Source: Acetobacter garciniae (GTDB lineage Bacteria > Pseudomonadota > Alphaproteobacteria > Acetobacterales > Acetobacteraceae). From it: a stretch of 64,000 nt of DNA. Of the stretch, positions 8,826 to 19,042 are shown piece after piece. Location: positions 496,001-560,000 of the forward strand of contig NZ_JAFVMH010000002.1 in NCBI RefSeq assembly GCF_017377735.1, read 5' to 3'. The notes under the pieces were generated by a model, which saw nothing but the letters and a program-made list of their open reading frames with translations, did not search any database and had not been told where the DNA came from. The position numbers and the translations under genes are program-made. Position 1 is the first letter of the stretch. Every line of letters starts with the position of its first letter.

Positions 8826-10532
8826 TCAGGGGGCCAGGAACGCCTTGACGTCCTGCGCCATGGCGGTGCGGCTGTCGGGGCGGGTGTAGAGCATGTGCCC
8901 ACCCGGATAGACATGCAGCCCGATGCGGTTACGCCCGACGGGAATATGCTCCACCACCCAGCGTGACGATGCATAGGGGCAGACCAGGTCGTAATAGCCA
9001 TTGGCGATGAAGACCCGCAGCGTGGGGTTCAGGGCCAGCAGGCGGCGCAGGGTGGGAATGGGGCGCACGATGGGGTTGTCGCCTTCGCGGTAATCCCAGG
9101 CGGTGTTCACCTTCATGTTCAGCAGGCTGTAGCTGAGTTCGGTGCGGAAGTTCAGCTCGGTTGCCGCGTAATGCTGCATGGCGCTGCCATAGGCGCGGGT
9201 AAAGCCGTCCAGCACCGCGTCGGGGCTTGCGCCGTTGTCCACCCCTTCGGGGAACGGATCGGCTATGGACAGGGTCGCGTCATACAGCGAATACAGCCGC
9301 CCGTCGCGGCTGCGCACGTCATGGGCTTCGGGCTGGAGCCTGCCGCGTTCACGGACGACCACATCACGCGGCAGGCCGGTGCGGGCGGTGACATCGTCGT
9401 AGAAATCGTTTGCTGCGTCGCCCGTGGGCTCCCGGCCGACCAGCGTGCTCAGATAGGGGCCCAGCGCGTAGGTATACGCGTCCTCCTGGTGGGTGGGGGC
9501 GTTTTCAAGCGTCAGCTTGTGTTGCAGGGCGAGCCCCGCCAGTTCGAAGGAGGGCAGCACGAAGGCCTGGGCCAGGACGTCGTTGGCGGTATCGAGCAGG
9601 GTCATGTCCAGTGCGGGCGAGATCATGACAAGCCCGTTCACCAGAATGTTCTGGTCTTCGGCCAGGGCGTTGGCCACTTCTATGGCGCGCAGGCCGCCAT
9701 AGCTTTCGCCCACCAGGTAGCGCGGGGATTCCAGCCGCCCGTTGCTGCTGGCCCAGAGCTGGATGGCCTTGGCGAAGGCTTTGGCATCCTGCTTGACACC
9801 GTAGAACTGGTCCCTGGCCTTCTGCGGGTCGGTGGGGATCGACCAGCCGGTGCCCGGCGCATCCAGGAATACGAGGTCCGCTGCGGCCAGCCAGCTATCG
9901 GGGTTGGGCTGGAGCGTGGCATTCGCGCCGTCGGCCGGGTTGCCCGTGGGAAAAGTCAGCACCTCGGGCCCCGCCGCGCCCAGATGCAGGTAGGCGGTCG
10001 CGGCCCCCGGCCCGCCATTGAAGAAATAGGCCACGGGCCTGCGGGCTGCGGGCGCGCCGTCCTGCGTATAGGCGGTGTAGAAGATATGGGCCGTGGGTTT
10101 ACCTGCCTCGTCCCGCAGGATCAGGGTTCCCGCCTTGGCGGTATAGGCGATCTTGTGGCCCCCGAATGTGCCGCTGTGGTGGGTCAGCGCGTCGGCTGGC
10201 AGCAGGGATGTGGGGTTCGTAACCGGGTCGGTGGCGGGCTTGGGAGGTTGCCGGGCTGTCTTTTCAGCAGCGCTGGTGGATGCCGCGGCCGGTATGTCGG
10301 CCCAGGCCTGCGTGGGCGCGAGGGCGGCAAAGGCTGCGAAAGGGGCCAGTGGTGCGACCGCAAGGGCCGTTGCCAGCACAGGTGCCCACATAGGTGCGAG
10401 CATGGATGCCCGCTGGGGTGCCGGTAGGGGTGACATCCGGGGCGCCCCCGCGCCGGGGCACGGGGTCTTCACGCGGCGATGGGGCAGGCGGGCCTTGGTG
10501 GGGTGGGGAAAATGCGGGCCGTGGTCTCTCAT
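8826..10532 (-). CDS. Secreted serine carboxypeptidase, peptidase family S10
   Basis: Removes C-terminal residues from peptides, probably in the periplasm or outside the cell. From the ATG at 10532 (AAGGAG upstream) the protein is 568 residues. A later ATG at 10436 would put the start directly before the signal-peptide-like Ala/Leu-rich stretch ending TQAWA, so the start is uncertain. S10 features are intact: oxyanion block FFNGGPGA, nucleophile in GESYGG (Ser near 277), the Asp in NGYYDLVCPY and the His in YPGGHML near the C-terminus. It stands alone on its strand. Confidence 0.88.
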   Translation of the reverse strand: MRDHGPHFPHPTKARLPHRRVKTPCPGAGAPRMSPLPAPQRASMLAPMWAPVLATALAVAPLAPFAAFAALAPTQAWADIPAAASTSAAEKTARQPPKPATDPVTNPTSLLPADALTHHSGTFGGHKIAYTAKAGTLILRDEAGKPTAHIFYTAYTQDGAPAARRPVAYFFNGGPGAATAYLHLGAAGPEVLTFPTGNPADGANATLQPNPDSWLAAADLVFLDAPGTGWSIPTDPQKARDQFYGVKQDAKAFAKAIQLWASSNGRLESPRYLVGESYGGLRAIEVANALAEDQNILVNGLVMISPALDMTLLDTANDVLAQAFVLPSFELAGLALQHKLTLENAPTHQEDAYTYALGPYLSTLVGREPTGDAANDFYDDVTARTGLPRDVVVRERGRLQPEAHDVRSRDGRLYSLYDATLSIADPFPEGVDNGASPDAVLDGFTRAYGSAMQHYAATELNFRTELSYSLLNMKVNTAWDYREGDNPIVRPIPTLRRLLALNPTLRVFIANGYYDLVCPYASSRWVVEHIPVGRNRIGLHVYPGGHMLYTRPDSRTAMAQDVKAFLAP

Positions 10533-10733
10533 GAAAAAGAAGGGTCCTCTCCTTGCCGTCAGGCAGCCATGCCGTGCCTGCAACGGAGCCTGTGCTAAAA
10601 GAATGCAGACTAGTGGGGAACGTAACCACTTTTCGCCAAAATTGAATGGCTAAAGACAAAACGTGTCACAAACGTCCTGCTGTCTGCCCGGGTAAGATCT
10701 TTGGCCAGGGTGGGCCGGGAAAAAGGAAAACAT

Positions 10734-11126
10734 ATGCGATTTGTTCAGAGAATTGCAGCCCTGGTGCTGCCCGTGGCAGTTCTGGCGGGGGCGGCCACGG
10801 TGGCCCATGCCGATCCGTGCCTGTCCATCGGGTCCTGCGCGCAGGAAGGTGTCAGCAACCAGATCGGGGCGACCCGCAATGCCATTAGCCGCGATGGCGA
10901 GCAACTGACCTCGGGCGCCACGAACATGCGCCGGAACCTCAAGAATGGCGTGTCCTCGCGTATCGACGGTGCACGGGACTCCGCGACCAACCGCGTGAGC
11001 AATGCCGAAAACTCCGTCACGAACCGGGTGAACACGGCGGCCAATGCCCCGAAAAACGCAGTGAAAAAGGAACGCAACCGCCTGTCTTCGGACGTGCAGG
11101 ACGCAACCACCCTGCCGCGTTTCTAA
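10734..11126 (+). CDS. Small exported protein with heptad-like Asn/Val/Arg repeats
   Basis: 130 residues from an ATG preceded by AAAAAGGAAAA. Residues 1-26 form a clear signal peptide (MRFVQRIAALVLPVAVLAG, ending AHA). The mature part begins with two cysteines (DPCLSIGSCAQEG) and continues with loosely repeated motifs (GARDSATNRVSNAENSVTNR), probably a helical or coiled-coil periplasmic protein. I do not recognise the family. It stands alone, with a good terminator shared with the convergent helicase gene. Confidence 0.7.
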   Translation: MRFVQRIAALVLPVAVLAGAATVAHADPCLSIGSCAQEGVSNQIGATRNAISRDGEQLTSGATNMRRNLKNGVSSRIDGARDSATNRVSNAENSVTNRVNTAANAPKNAVKKERNRLSSDVQDATTLPRF

Positions 11127-11170
11127 CGGGCTGGGCGCAAGGCGGTCCTGTTCGGACTGCCGAATGCAAT

Positions 11171-11213
11171 AAAAAACGGGCCGCGTGGATAATACCACCG
11201 CGGCCCGTTTTTT
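11171..11213. terminator. Bidirectional terminator between the small exported protein and the helicase
   Basis: AAAAAACGGGCCGCG (11171-11185) and CGCGGCCCGTTTTTT (11199-11213) form a 15-base stem around a short loop. A-rich and T-rich flanks suit termination on both strands at this convergent junction. Confidence 0.88.
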
Positions 11214-11281
11214 ATGGATGGCGCTGTTCACCCTTCATGCCCTGGCGTGGTCCAGGCCACGGCAGGGGCCACGATAAGGCG

Positions 11282-13201
11282 TCAGTAAGCCTTGCGCTTG
11301 CGTGAAGATGCGCCGCTTTTCGCGGGTGCCCCACCGTGTTCGGAACGCGGCGCGCCCTTGCCACGGGGTTTTCCGGGCTTGCGTTCGGCATAAGGGGGGC
11401 GTCCGCCGCCGCCACCTGCTCCTTTATGGGGCGGCTTTGCGGGTTCGACGGTGATTTCATCCGCGTCGGCACCGGCGGCACAGCTTGCGAAACGGTCCGC
11501 CTTGTCCTGCGCGATTTCGACCAGCGTGTGGTCCGTGCCGATGCGGATACTGCCGATATCCTGCTTCCTGATCCCGCCAAGGCGGCACAGCATGGGCACC
11601 AGCCATTTTGGGTCTGCTCGGTCGGCCCGGCCGACCGACAGGCGGAACCAGCTTCCCGCCATGGGGGCGGCGCGATCGCGCGGCGTGTGTTCGCGCTCCC
11701 TCGGCCCGTCATGGGCCGCCCCACGGGTGGTGCGGCTGCCATCGGGGGTGATCACGCGCACGTTCACGGGTTCGGGCAGGCTGGCCTGCCACAGGCTGAT
11801 CAGGGCGGTGGCAAGCTGTTCGGGCGTGCGGCTGGCCACAAGCCGCTGGACCAGGGCGGGCATGCCCGTGGCCGGGGTTCCCGCGGCGGGGGCGGACTGG
11901 GCCGTATCCACCACGGCTTTTTCAATGACCGGGGTTTCGGCCACCGGCGTGTCATTCGCCTGGCTTGCTGCTGTATCGGGGGTCGCATCGGCCCCGGTGC
12001 CCTCGGGCGTGCCAGTCTGGGGCACGGCCAGGAAGGGTGCATTCAGCAGGCGTTCGGCATCGGCCTGGGCAATGGCCTGCTTGCTGGGCGCACCACTCCA
12101 TTCCGCCGTGACCTTGGCGGCCTGCAACAGGCGTTCGGCCATGCGGCGGCGCACGGGTGGCACCAGCAGCACGCAGGTTCCTTTGCGGCCTGCGCGCCCC
12201 GTGCGGCCGGAGCGGTGCAGAAGGGTCGCGGGGTTGGTGGGCAGGCTGGCATGGATCACCAGACCCAGATCGGGAATGTCGATCCCGCGGGCGGCAACGT
12301 CGGTTGCGACACACACGCGCGCCTGGCCGTGGCGCAGGCTTTCAATGGCGCGGCTGCGTTCGTTCTGGCCCAGATCGCCCGAAATCGCGACGGAGGAAAA
12401 CCCCCGTTCGGTCAGGATGGCCTGAAGCTGGCGCACCGCTTCACGCGTGTGGCAGAACACGATGGCGGTGCGGGCTTCTTCCAGCCGCAGCACGTTGACG
12501 ACAGCCCCGGCCATGTCCGGCGGGTCGGCCAGAACGGCGCGGTAGGTGATGTCGGCATGCGGGGTGTTGGCACCGATCGTGTCAACACGCAGCGCGTCAT
12601 GCTGGTAACGCCGGGCCAGGCCCGCGATTTCGCGCGCGATGGTGGCGGAAAACAGCAGTGTGCGGCGGGTTTTGGGGGCCGCATCCAGCAGGGTTTCCAA
12701 CTCGTCGCGAAAGCCCAGGTCGAGCATTTCGTCCGCTTCGTCCAGCACCACGGCCTTCAGGCCCGAAAGGTTCAGGTTGCCGCGCTTGAGATGGTCGCAC
12801 AGCCGTCCGGGCGTGCCCACCACGATATGGCAGCCCGCCGAAAGGGCGCGGGCTTCCGTGCGGGGTTCCATGCCCCCCACGCAGGAGACGATGCGCGCCC
12901 CGGTCTTGGCATACAGCCAGTCCAGTTCGCTGCGGACCTGCAAGGCCAGTTCACGCGTGGGGGCGATCACCAGCGCCAGCGGTGCGCCGGGCGGGGGGCA
13001 GCGCCCCGTATCGTCCAGCAGTTCATCCGCCAGGGCCAGACCGAAGGCGACTGTCTTGCCCGACCCCGTTCGGGCCGAAACAAGCAGGTCACGCCCCAGG
13101 GCGTCATCTGCCAGAACGGCGGCCTGCACGGATGTGGGGGCGGTAAAACCGCGCGCAGCCAAGGCTTGTGCAAGCGGAGAGGGGGCTTTTTGAAAAGGCA
13201 T
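11282..13201 (-). CDS. DEAD-box ATP-dependent RNA helicase with DbpA-type RNA-binding domain
   Basis: ATP-driven RNA remodelling enzyme, probably in ribosome assembly or cold adaptation. The 639-residue protein carries ARTGSGKT (43-50), PTRELA, GTPGR, DEAD (154-157) and SAT (185-187), then ATDVAARGID and HRSGRTGRAG. After an Ala/Thr/Pro linker (about 390-450) comes a DbpA/CsdA-like fold (WFRLSVGRADRADPKW to GTDHTLVEIA). The C-terminal tail is Gly/Lys/Arg-rich. The ATG at 13201 (MPFQKAPSPLAQ) is preferred over a TTG 18 bases upstream. DbpA and CsdA/DeaD are both possible orthologues. Confidence 0.92.
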   Translation of the reverse strand: MPFQKAPSPLAQALAARGFTAPTSVQAAVLADDALGRDLLVSARTGSGKTVAFGLALADELLDDTGRCPPPGAPLALVIAPTRELALQVRSELDWLYAKTGARIVSCVGGMEPRTEARALSAGCHIVVGTPGRLCDHLKRGNLNLSGLKAVVLDEADEMLDLGFRDELETLLDAAPKTRRTLLFSATIAREIAGLARRYQHDALRVDTIGANTPHADITYRAVLADPPDMAGAVVNVLRLEEARTAIVFCHTREAVRQLQAILTERGFSSVAISGDLGQNERSRAIESLRHGQARVCVATDVAARGIDIPDLGLVIHASLPTNPATLLHRSGRTGRAGRKGTCVLLVPPVRRRMAERLLQAAKVTAEWSGAPSKQAIAQADAERLLNAPFLAVPQTGTPEGTGADATPDTAASQANDTPVAETPVIEKAVVDTAQSAPAAGTPATGMPALVQRLVASRTPEQLATALISLWQASLPEPVNVRVITPDGSRTTRGAAHDGPREREHTPRDRAAPMAGSWFRLSVGRADRADPKWLVPMLCRLGGIRKQDIGSIRIGTDHTLVEIAQDKADRFASCAAGADADEITVEPAKPPHKGAGGGGGRPPYAERKPGKPRGKGAPRSEHGGAPAKSGASSRKRKAY

Positions 13202-13420
13202 TCGGTCAGGTCCAGGCAACAGGAAGAGAACACGGATTATAGACTCCGGCCCCGAAAGGCCAGCATCTTGTCTGCCCGGCGTGTTTTTATTCCCCTGTGT
13301 CTCTTTTGCGTATTCCGCCCGTCTTCCCTCTGTCCCGTGCTTTTGCGGCCTCGCGCAGGTGCGGCTTATAACCTTGTTGTGTGGGCGTCCTTATCACCCG
13401 TCCGGCCCCGGTGTGCGGGC

Positions 13421-15355
13421 TTACTGGAACGGCAGGTAGCGGAAGTCCATGAACACTTCGCTCAGGCTGGTGTCGGGTGCGCCACCCTGGCCGGACCATG
13501 CGCTCCGGCGGGAATAGGCCAGCTGCACGCCTGCTTCCATGGTGCCGTAGCGCCCGTGGAAGAAGCGGTACCATGCCCCGGCCGTGGCCTCCATCACGCT
13601 GCGCGTATTGCCCGTGCAGGTGGAGGCATCGGACAGTTCGATACCGCAGCCGGCATTGTTATAGGCCGGGTTGCCGTAGCCGTAATTGGCCCCGTTGGCG
13701 GAGAAATAGCTGCGTCCCGCTGCCTGGTAGCCGAAGAAACCATAGACATCGAGCAGCGGATTGGGGTGGGCGACAATCCCCCCCGTGCCTTGGATGGAGG
13801 GCAGGGGGGCGGGTTCGCCCTGGGCGTTCAGCGTGGCGTCGGGCAGCAGGACGGAGCCATAGCGCCCGATACCCACCCCGGCCAGACCCGCCAGGCGCAG
13901 TTCCACCTTGTGCGGCACCACGGGCAGGACCATGGAGCCACCGCCTCCACCGGCGATGGAGGTATTGTTGTGGCCGCTGCCCAGTGTGGCTACGCGGTCA
14001 TGCGGGAAGTGCAGGATGCCTTCGATCTCGTAATGGCCCCAATGGGGGTCCCATGCGATCTTGCCGATGATATCGGGCGCGATCTCGTTGGAGAACGGGG
14101 CGGAATTGGTCAGGCCCGTGCCATTGGTGGAAATGGTGGCGATCTTGCCGTTGGGCAGGGTGACGGCGCCGCTGTTATCGGTAAAGCCCGTCGTGTCGTA
14201 CAATGTTGCCGAGTTCTCGATCGACAGGCCCGCCCACAGCCGGTGCTGGAGGAAGTCCTTGACGAAGCGGAACTGCAACTGCCGGGTCCAGGTCTGCCCG
14301 GCCAGCATGGAGGATTCAATGGTTTCGGGCAGGCTTTCCTGGCGCGGCGTAATGCCGATACGCCCGGGCGTAAGCATGCTCCACGCCTGGCCCGCCAGGA
14401 AATGGAAGTCCAGGTCGGAATTGTCATAGGCCAGATAGGCCTGGCGCATGCGGAACGCGTAGCTGTTGCTTTCATACGCATCGGTCGTGGCGGCACCGGC
14501 CCCGAAATCCATTTCGAAAAAGCCCGAAATGGTGGAATGCGCATCCACATTGCCGCGCGCCATCAGGGAAAGGCGGCTGTAACGCGCGCTGCCTTCGAAA
14601 TTGTCTGTGTGGTAGCGCGATTCATTGCGGTAGGGGATATCCTGCCAGAAATTGAACGTGCCGGTGGCGGTGTGGCGGTTTTCCTCCACGGCGGCGGCGT
14701 CCAGGTAGCCACCAAGGATAAGCGTGATGGGCCCGAGGCGGAACACGCCGTGATCGCCCAGCGCACCCGCCGCCTGCGCACCCGCCGTCTCGCGCCCGTG
14801 GGGGCCTACGCTGTTATCCGCCAGGCGGGCCACGACGTCTTCCGCCCTGTGGCCAACCACCGATTCCACATCCGGCGTATCGTGCGCGCCAGAAAAGACC
14901 GGCTGCGCGTCCGGGCCGGTGGCGCGGTGGTGGTTCAGGGCGGTGGCCATGCCATGGGGGTGGCTGGGCATGGCAAGGCCCGGCCCTTCCTCATGGGGGG
15001 ATTCCACTTCCGCCTCCTCGCGCACGCCGTGCAGCATGCTGGCATGCGCGCTGGCGATGTGGTGGCTGCTAACCCCGCCCCCGTGTTCCGCGCTTGTCTC
15101 GGCGCCACCGGCGGCGCGCCGGGCCGCGATCTGCTTTTGCACGCTGACCAGCGCCTTTTGCAGTTCCCGCTGTTCGGCCTGGATATGGGCGATCTGTTCT
15201 TCCAGCGCGTCAAGATCGGCCGCATGCGCGGCGCGGGGAAGCACGCTGCCCGTGATCAAGCCGGTGATCATGCCCGTGGCGATGACCGTGCCGGCGAACA
15301 GGCCGGCTTTGATGCGAACCCCCATGGCGGGGGAAGGGGCGGGGAAAAGGTGCAT
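13421..15355 (-). CDS. Outer-membrane porin with N-terminal coiled coil and His-rich linker
   Basis: 644 residues. A signal peptide runs to about 45 (ending RAAHA), followed by a coiled coil (ADLDALEEQIAHIQAEQREL and on, about 46-80). Next is a histidine-rich, low-complexity linker (about 90-205), then an antiparallel beta domain starting near FRLGPITLILGGYLDAAAVE, with aromatic-ended strands to the C-terminal YLPF-Gln. This plan resembles phosphate-selective OprO/OprP-like and carbohydrate porins found in acetic acid bacteria. The substrate cannot be read from sequence. The last residue is Gln rather than the usual Phe. It stands alone between the helicase and dapF. Confidence 0.8.
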   Translation of the reverse strand: MHLFPAPSPAMGVRIKAGLFAGTVIATGMITGLITGSVLPRAAHAADLDALEEQIAHIQAEQRELQKALVSVQKQIAARRAAGGAETSAEHGGGVSSHHIASAHASMLHGVREEAEVESPHEEGPGLAMPSHPHGMATALNHHRATGPDAQPVFSGAHDTPDVESVVGHRAEDVVARLADNSVGPHGRETAGAQAAGALGDHGVFRLGPITLILGGYLDAAAVEENRHTATGTFNFWQDIPYRNESRYHTDNFEGSARYSRLSLMARGNVDAHSTISGFFEMDFGAGAATTDAYESNSYAFRMRQAYLAYDNSDLDFHFLAGQAWSMLTPGRIGITPRQESLPETIESSMLAGQTWTRQLQFRFVKDFLQHRLWAGLSIENSATLYDTTGFTDNSGAVTLPNGKIATISTNGTGLTNSAPFSNEIAPDIIGKIAWDPHWGHYEIEGILHFPHDRVATLGSGHNNTSIAGGGGGSMVLPVVPHKVELRLAGLAGVGIGRYGSVLLPDATLNAQGEPAPLPSIQGTGGIVAHPNPLLDVYGFFGYQAAGRSYFSANGANYGYGNPAYNNAGCGIELSDASTCTGNTRSVMEATAGAWYRFFHGRYGTMEAGVQLAYSRRSAWSGQGGAPDTSLSEVFMDFRYLPFQ

Positions 15356-15701
15356 GCGCTCTTGTTCAAGTATAGGGACGGGGAAAACCTATTGGGTTTG
15401 AAGCATTTTCACCGGGCCTTCGTAAAGGCGTCGGGGTTTAAAAAATAATTTTAGAAAAACCCGCCTATTTTATGGCGCTCTGCAAGATTAAATATTTCTT
15501 CATGCCAGCCCGACGCCTGTCGCCAACCTTGTCATCCGGGTGATGGGCGCGCATGACAGGATGGCTGCGCGTATTGTCCTTGCGCTTGACCATGGCGTTG
15601 CCGTGTGAGGTGCCCGCACGCGCTGCGTGGTGGGGACAGGCATGACCGTGCCGTGGTATAGAGCATGGCGTTAAGGCGCGATTTCGCTTATAACACGCCC
15701 A
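15356..15701. other. Intergenic region between divergent porin and dapF
   Basis: 346 bases without a convincing gene. An AT-rich patch at about 15433-15500 lies upstream of the porin and a TATAAC at about 15687-15692 lies just before dapF. Both strands need promoters here, but I could not fit a convincing pair of hexamers to either gene. Confidence 0.5.
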
Positions 15702-16514
15702 ATGCCGACATTTTTTTACAAAATGCACGGGCTGGGGAACGATTTTGTCATATTTGACGAACGTCCCGGCCCCCTGCCGCTTACCCCCGCCCGCATTGCC
15801 GCCCTGGCAGAGCGCAGGCGCGGTATTGGCTGCGACCAGCTTGTCACCCTCAGCCCCGCCACGCGGGCGGGGGCGGATGCGTTCGTGCGGTTCTTCAACC
15901 CCGACGGGTCGGAGGCCGGGGCCTGCGGCAATGCCTCGCGCTGCGTGGCGGACCTGCTGTGGCGCGCCAGCGGCAATGCGCATCCGGTGTTGCAGACACT
16001 CGCGGGCCTGCTGCCCGCCACCATCAACGCGCCGGGCCTGGTCACGGTGGATATGGGCATTCCCCGGCTGGGCTGGCAGGACGTGCCCCTGGCCGCACCC
16101 GCCGATACGCTGCACCTGCCCCTGCCGGGCGATCCCGCGGCTTTGTCCATGGGCAACCCGCATGCGACGTTTTTCGTGCCCGATTTCGCCATGCTGGGCG
16201 AAGGAGAGGGGCTGGAGCACGCGCCCCTGTTCCCGCAGCGGGCCAATATCGGCTTTGCCATCATGCAGGGGCCTGCCCGCATGCGCCTGAAAGTGCATGA
16301 ACGCGGGGCAGGCGTGACCGAAGCCTGCGGTTCGGGGGCCTGTGCCGCCGTGGTCAACGCCGTGCGCCGAGGCCTGGCCGAACGTGTGTGCGACGTGGAA
16401 CTGGATGGCGGCATGCTGCGTATCGAATGGACGCAGGACGATCATGTGCTCATGACCGGCCCCGCCGCCACCGCATATGAAGGGACGGTGGATCTCACCG
16501 CGTATCCGTCATGA
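15702..16514 (+). CDS. dapF: Diaminopimelate epimerase
   Basis: Interconverts LL- and meso-diaminopimelate for lysine and peptidoglycan synthesis, without a cofactor. The 270-residue protein keeps both catalytic cysteines in their family contexts: [18 protein letters not shown] (Cys75) and [12 protein letters not shown] (Cys209). It also has the N-terminal [13 protein letters not shown] block. The stop overlaps the mtaB start (ATGA at 16511-16514), making it the first gene of dapF-mtaB-ftsY, a common alphaproteobacterial order. Confidence 0.97.
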   Translation: MPTFFYKMHGLGNDFVIFDERPGPLPLTPARIAALAERRRGIGCDQLVTLSPATRAGADAFVRFFNPDGSEAGACGNASRCVADLLWRASGNAHPVLQTLAGLLPATINAPGLVTVDMGIPRLGWQDVPLAAPADTLHLPLPGDPAALSMGNPHATFFVPDFAMLGEGEGLEHAPLFPQRANIGFAIMQGPARMRLKVHERGAGVTEACGSGACAAVVNAVRRGLAERVCDVELDGGMLRIEWTQDDHVLMTGPAATAYEGTVDLTAYPS

Positions 16515-17944
16515 CCGACACCGCATACGCACCCACCGCCATGCCCGGCCCGGCCAGCGCCCTGTCCGGTGCCGCCGCTCCCCCACGCGTGGCCCATCCC
16601 GCGCCGGAGCTTGCCCCGCAGAGCGCATCAGGCCCCGCGCTTGCGGATCGGCCTGCCCAGGTGGAGGATGCGCAATGTCCGGCCCCGGTCGCCCCATCAG
16701 GCCCCGTGCCCGAAATCCTGACCTTCGGCTGCCGCCTGAACACGTGGGAAAGCGAAGTCATGCGCAACCACGCGCAGGGGCTTGAGAACGTCATTATCGT
16801 CAACACCTGTGCTGTCACGGGGGAGGCGGAACGCCAGGCCCGCCAGGCCATACGCAGGGCCCATCGCAACAACCCCGATGCCCGTATTGTCGTGACCGGC
16901 TGCGCGGCGCAGATCGATCCCACCCGCTGGTCCGCCCTGCCCGGTGTCGCCCGCGTTCTGGGGAATGAGGAAAAGCTCAAGGCCGAAAGCTGGTCCCCCA
17001 CCGCCCTGGCCGAACCGCTGGCGGTATCGGATATCATGGCGGCGCATGAAACGGCCGCGCATCTGGTGACCGAATTCGCCGGGCGCACGCGGGCCTTCGT
17101 GCAGGTGCAGCAGGGGTGCGATCATCGCTGCACGTTCTGCATCATCCCCTTCGGGCGCGGGCCGTCGCGCTCCGTGCCGGTGGGGGCGGTGGTCGAGCAG
17201 GTACGCGCCCTGGTGGCGTCTGGCTACCGCGAGGTCGTGCTGACCGGCGTGGACATGACATCCTGGGGGGCGGATTTGCCGGGTCGCCCCGCCCTGGGGC
17301 AGTTATGCCGCCGGGTGCTGCGTTTGGTGCCCGAGCTTGAGCGGCTGCGCCTGTCCTCGGTCGATCCGGTGGAGATCGATGAAGGGATCTGGCAGCTTCT
17401 GGAGACCGAGCCGCGCTTCATGCCTTACCTGCATCTGTCCTTGCAGGCGGGGGCGGACCTGATTCTCAAGCGCATGAAGCGCCGCCATCTGGTGGGCGAC
17501 GCCCTGCGCGTTATCGAACGTGCACGCGCCCTGCGCCCCGATATCGGCATCGGCGCGGATGTGATCGCGGGCTTCCCCACCGAGGATGACGGATTGTTCG
17601 AGGAAACACGCCAGTTCCTGGCCGAGACGGCCTTGCCTTACCTGCATGTGTTTCCCTATAGCGAACGCCCCGGCACCCCGGCCGCGCGCATGCGTGCGGT
17701 GCCGGTGCCCGAACGCCGCGCCAGGGCCGCAAGCCTGCGCGCGGTGGGCGAGGCCTCGGCCGCGCGGTATTACGCATCTCTGCTGGGGCGGCCCCTGCAT
17801 GTGCTGATGGAAACCGCAACCACGGGGCATAGTGAACAGTTCGCCCCCGTCCGTCTGGCCCAAGGCGAGGCAGGGGTGGGGGATATTGTCACCCTCGTGC
17901 CCGTGGGTGTGGATGCCACGGGCCTGGTGGCGGAAAGGATCTGA
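16511..17944 (+). CDS. mtaB: tRNA t6A37 methylthiotransferase MtaB
   Basis: Radical-SAM enzyme that methylthiolates t6A at position 37 of tRNAs reading ANN codons. The N-terminal domain has Cys74 (FGCRLN), Cys100 ([11 protein letters not shown]) and Cys131 (VTGCAAQ) for one Fe-S cluster. The SAM cluster uses Cys203/207/210 ([16 protein letters not shown]). At 477 residues it is longer than usual because of about 67 low-complexity Pro/Ala residues before [12 protein letters not shown] at 16706 would remove these, but the coupled ATG overlapping dapF is the more natural start. Confidence 0.93.
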   Translation: MTDTAYAPTAMPGPASALSGAAAPPRVAHPAPELAPQSASGPALADRPAQVEDAQCPAPVAPSGPVPEILTFGCRLNTWESEVMRNHAQGLENVIIVNTCAVTGEAERQARQAIRRAHRNNPDARIVVTGCAAQIDPTRWSALPGVARVLGNEEKLKAESWSPTALAEPLAVSDIMAAHETAAHLVTEFAGRTRAFVQVQQGCDHRCTFCIIPFGRGPSRSVPVGAVVEQVRALVASGYREVVLTGVDMTSWGADLPGRPALGQLCRRVLRLVPELERLRLSSVDPVEIDEGIWQLLETEPRFMPYLHLSLQAGADLILKRMKRRHLVGDALRVIERARALRPDIGIGADVIAGFPTEDDGLFEETRQFLAETALPYLHVFPYSERPGTPAARMRAVPVPERRARAASLRAVGEASAARYYASLLGRPLHVLMETATTGHSEQFAPVRLAQGEAGVGDIVTLVPVGVDATGLVAERI

Positions 17945-17945
17945 G

Positions 17946-18884
17946 ATGGCGCTTGGTTTTTTCTCTCGTCTCAAACAGGGGCTGTCGCGTTCCACCCAGA
18001 AGCTCGGCGGCGGGCTGAGCGGCATGTTCACCCGCCGCCGCCTGGATGACGAGGCGCTGGAAGAACTCGAGGACCTGCTGATAACCGCCGATCTCGGCCC
18101 CGCCGTGGCCGAACGGGTGATCGAATCCTTCCGCCGCTCGCGCTTCGGCACCGAAGTGACGGATGACGAGATTCGCGCCACCCTGGCTGATGAGATCGCC
18201 CGGATTCTCGAACCCGTGGCCCAGCCTTTCGAGCCCGACCCCGCCCACAAGCCGCATGTGGTGCTGGTGGTGGGGGTCAACGGCGTGGGCAAGACCACCA
18301 CCATCGGCAAGATGGCGCGGTTTTTTACCGAACAGGGCCGCAAGGTCATGCTGGTGGCGGGCGATACGTTCCGTGCCGCGGCAGTCGAGCAGCTCCAGAT
18401 CTGGGGTGAGCGCACGCATTGCCCTGTCATAGCGGGCCCGCCCGGGGCCGATGCGGCGGGGCTGGCGTTCGAAGCGCTGACCCGGGCGCGGGCCGAAGGG
18501 GCGGAGCTTGTCTTCATGGATACGGCGGGGCGGCTGCACAACAAATCCGCCCTGATGGAAGAACTGGCCAAGATCATCCGCGTCATGCGCAAGTTCGATG
18601 AAACGGCCCCCCATTCCGTGCTGCTGGTGCTGGACGCCACCACCGGGCAGAACGCCATGGAGCAGGTGCGGGTGTTTCGCGAACTTGTGAATGTCACCGG
18701 GCTTGTGGTCACCAAGCTGGACGGCTCGGCCAAGGGCGGGATCGTGGTGGCGCTGGCCGATGCGTTCGGCCTGCCGGTGCATGCGGTGGGCGTGGGCGAA
18801 CAGGCCGAGGACCTGCGTCCGTTCGATGCGCGCGATTATGCGCGTGGTCTGGTGGGCCTGGCCGATGCCCCCGTCGCCGGTTGA
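17946..18884 (+). CDS. ftsY: Signal recognition particle receptor FtsY
   Basis: GTPase receptor that docks SRP-ribosome complexes on the inner membrane. The ATG lies one base after the mtaB stop and begins MALGFFSRLKQGLSRS, an amphipathic membrane-targeting helix. The N domain is followed by the G domain: GVNGVGKTTT (about 110-119), DTFRAAAVEQL, DTAGR, TKLDGSAKGG and VGVGEQAEDLRPF. At 312 residues it lacks the long acidic A domain of E. coli FtsY, as is normal in alphaproteobacteria. Confidence 0.97.
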   Translation: MALGFFSRLKQGLSRSTQKLGGGLSGMFTRRRLDDEALEELEDLLITADLGPAVAERVIESFRRSRFGTEVTDDEIRATLADEIARILEPVAQPFEPDPAHKPHVVLVVGVNGVGKTTTIGKMARFFTEQGRKVMLVAGDTFRAAAVEQLQIWGERTHCPVIAGPPGADAAGLAFEALTRARAEGAELVFMDTAGRLHNKSALMEELAKIIRVMRKFDETAPHSVLLVLDATTGQNAMEQVRVFRELVNVTGLVVTKLDGSAKGGIVVALADAFGLPVHAVGVGEQAEDLRPFDARDYARGLVGLADAPVAG

Positions 18885-18984
18885 GCCTGCCTGCGGGTCG
18901 GGTATTGCGGCAACACAGGGCGGGTCATATGTCCCTAAGGCGGTGTGCTTGCGATATTTTGCTGCCCAGCCCCCTCATGCTTTC

Positions 18985-19013
18985 TTGACAGGATATGGCA
19001 GCCCCGTTAGCAA
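18985..19013 (+). promoter_or_regulatory. Candidate promoter of the F0 ATP synthase operon
   Basis: A perfect TTGACA (18985-18990) is followed, after 17 bases, by TAGCAA (19008-19013), about 30 bases before the atpI start. The -35 box is strong and the -10 box weak. Confidence 0.45.
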
Positions 19014-19042
19014 GCGCCTGCACCCCTTGGGAGGTGCGAGGA

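Noticed and set aside
11336..15448. A 1,370-codon plus-strand open frame across the helicase and porin genes
   Set aside because: Both minus-strand genes are complete and recognisable. The plus-strand product is low-complexity Gly/Arg/His and spans two unrelated genes.
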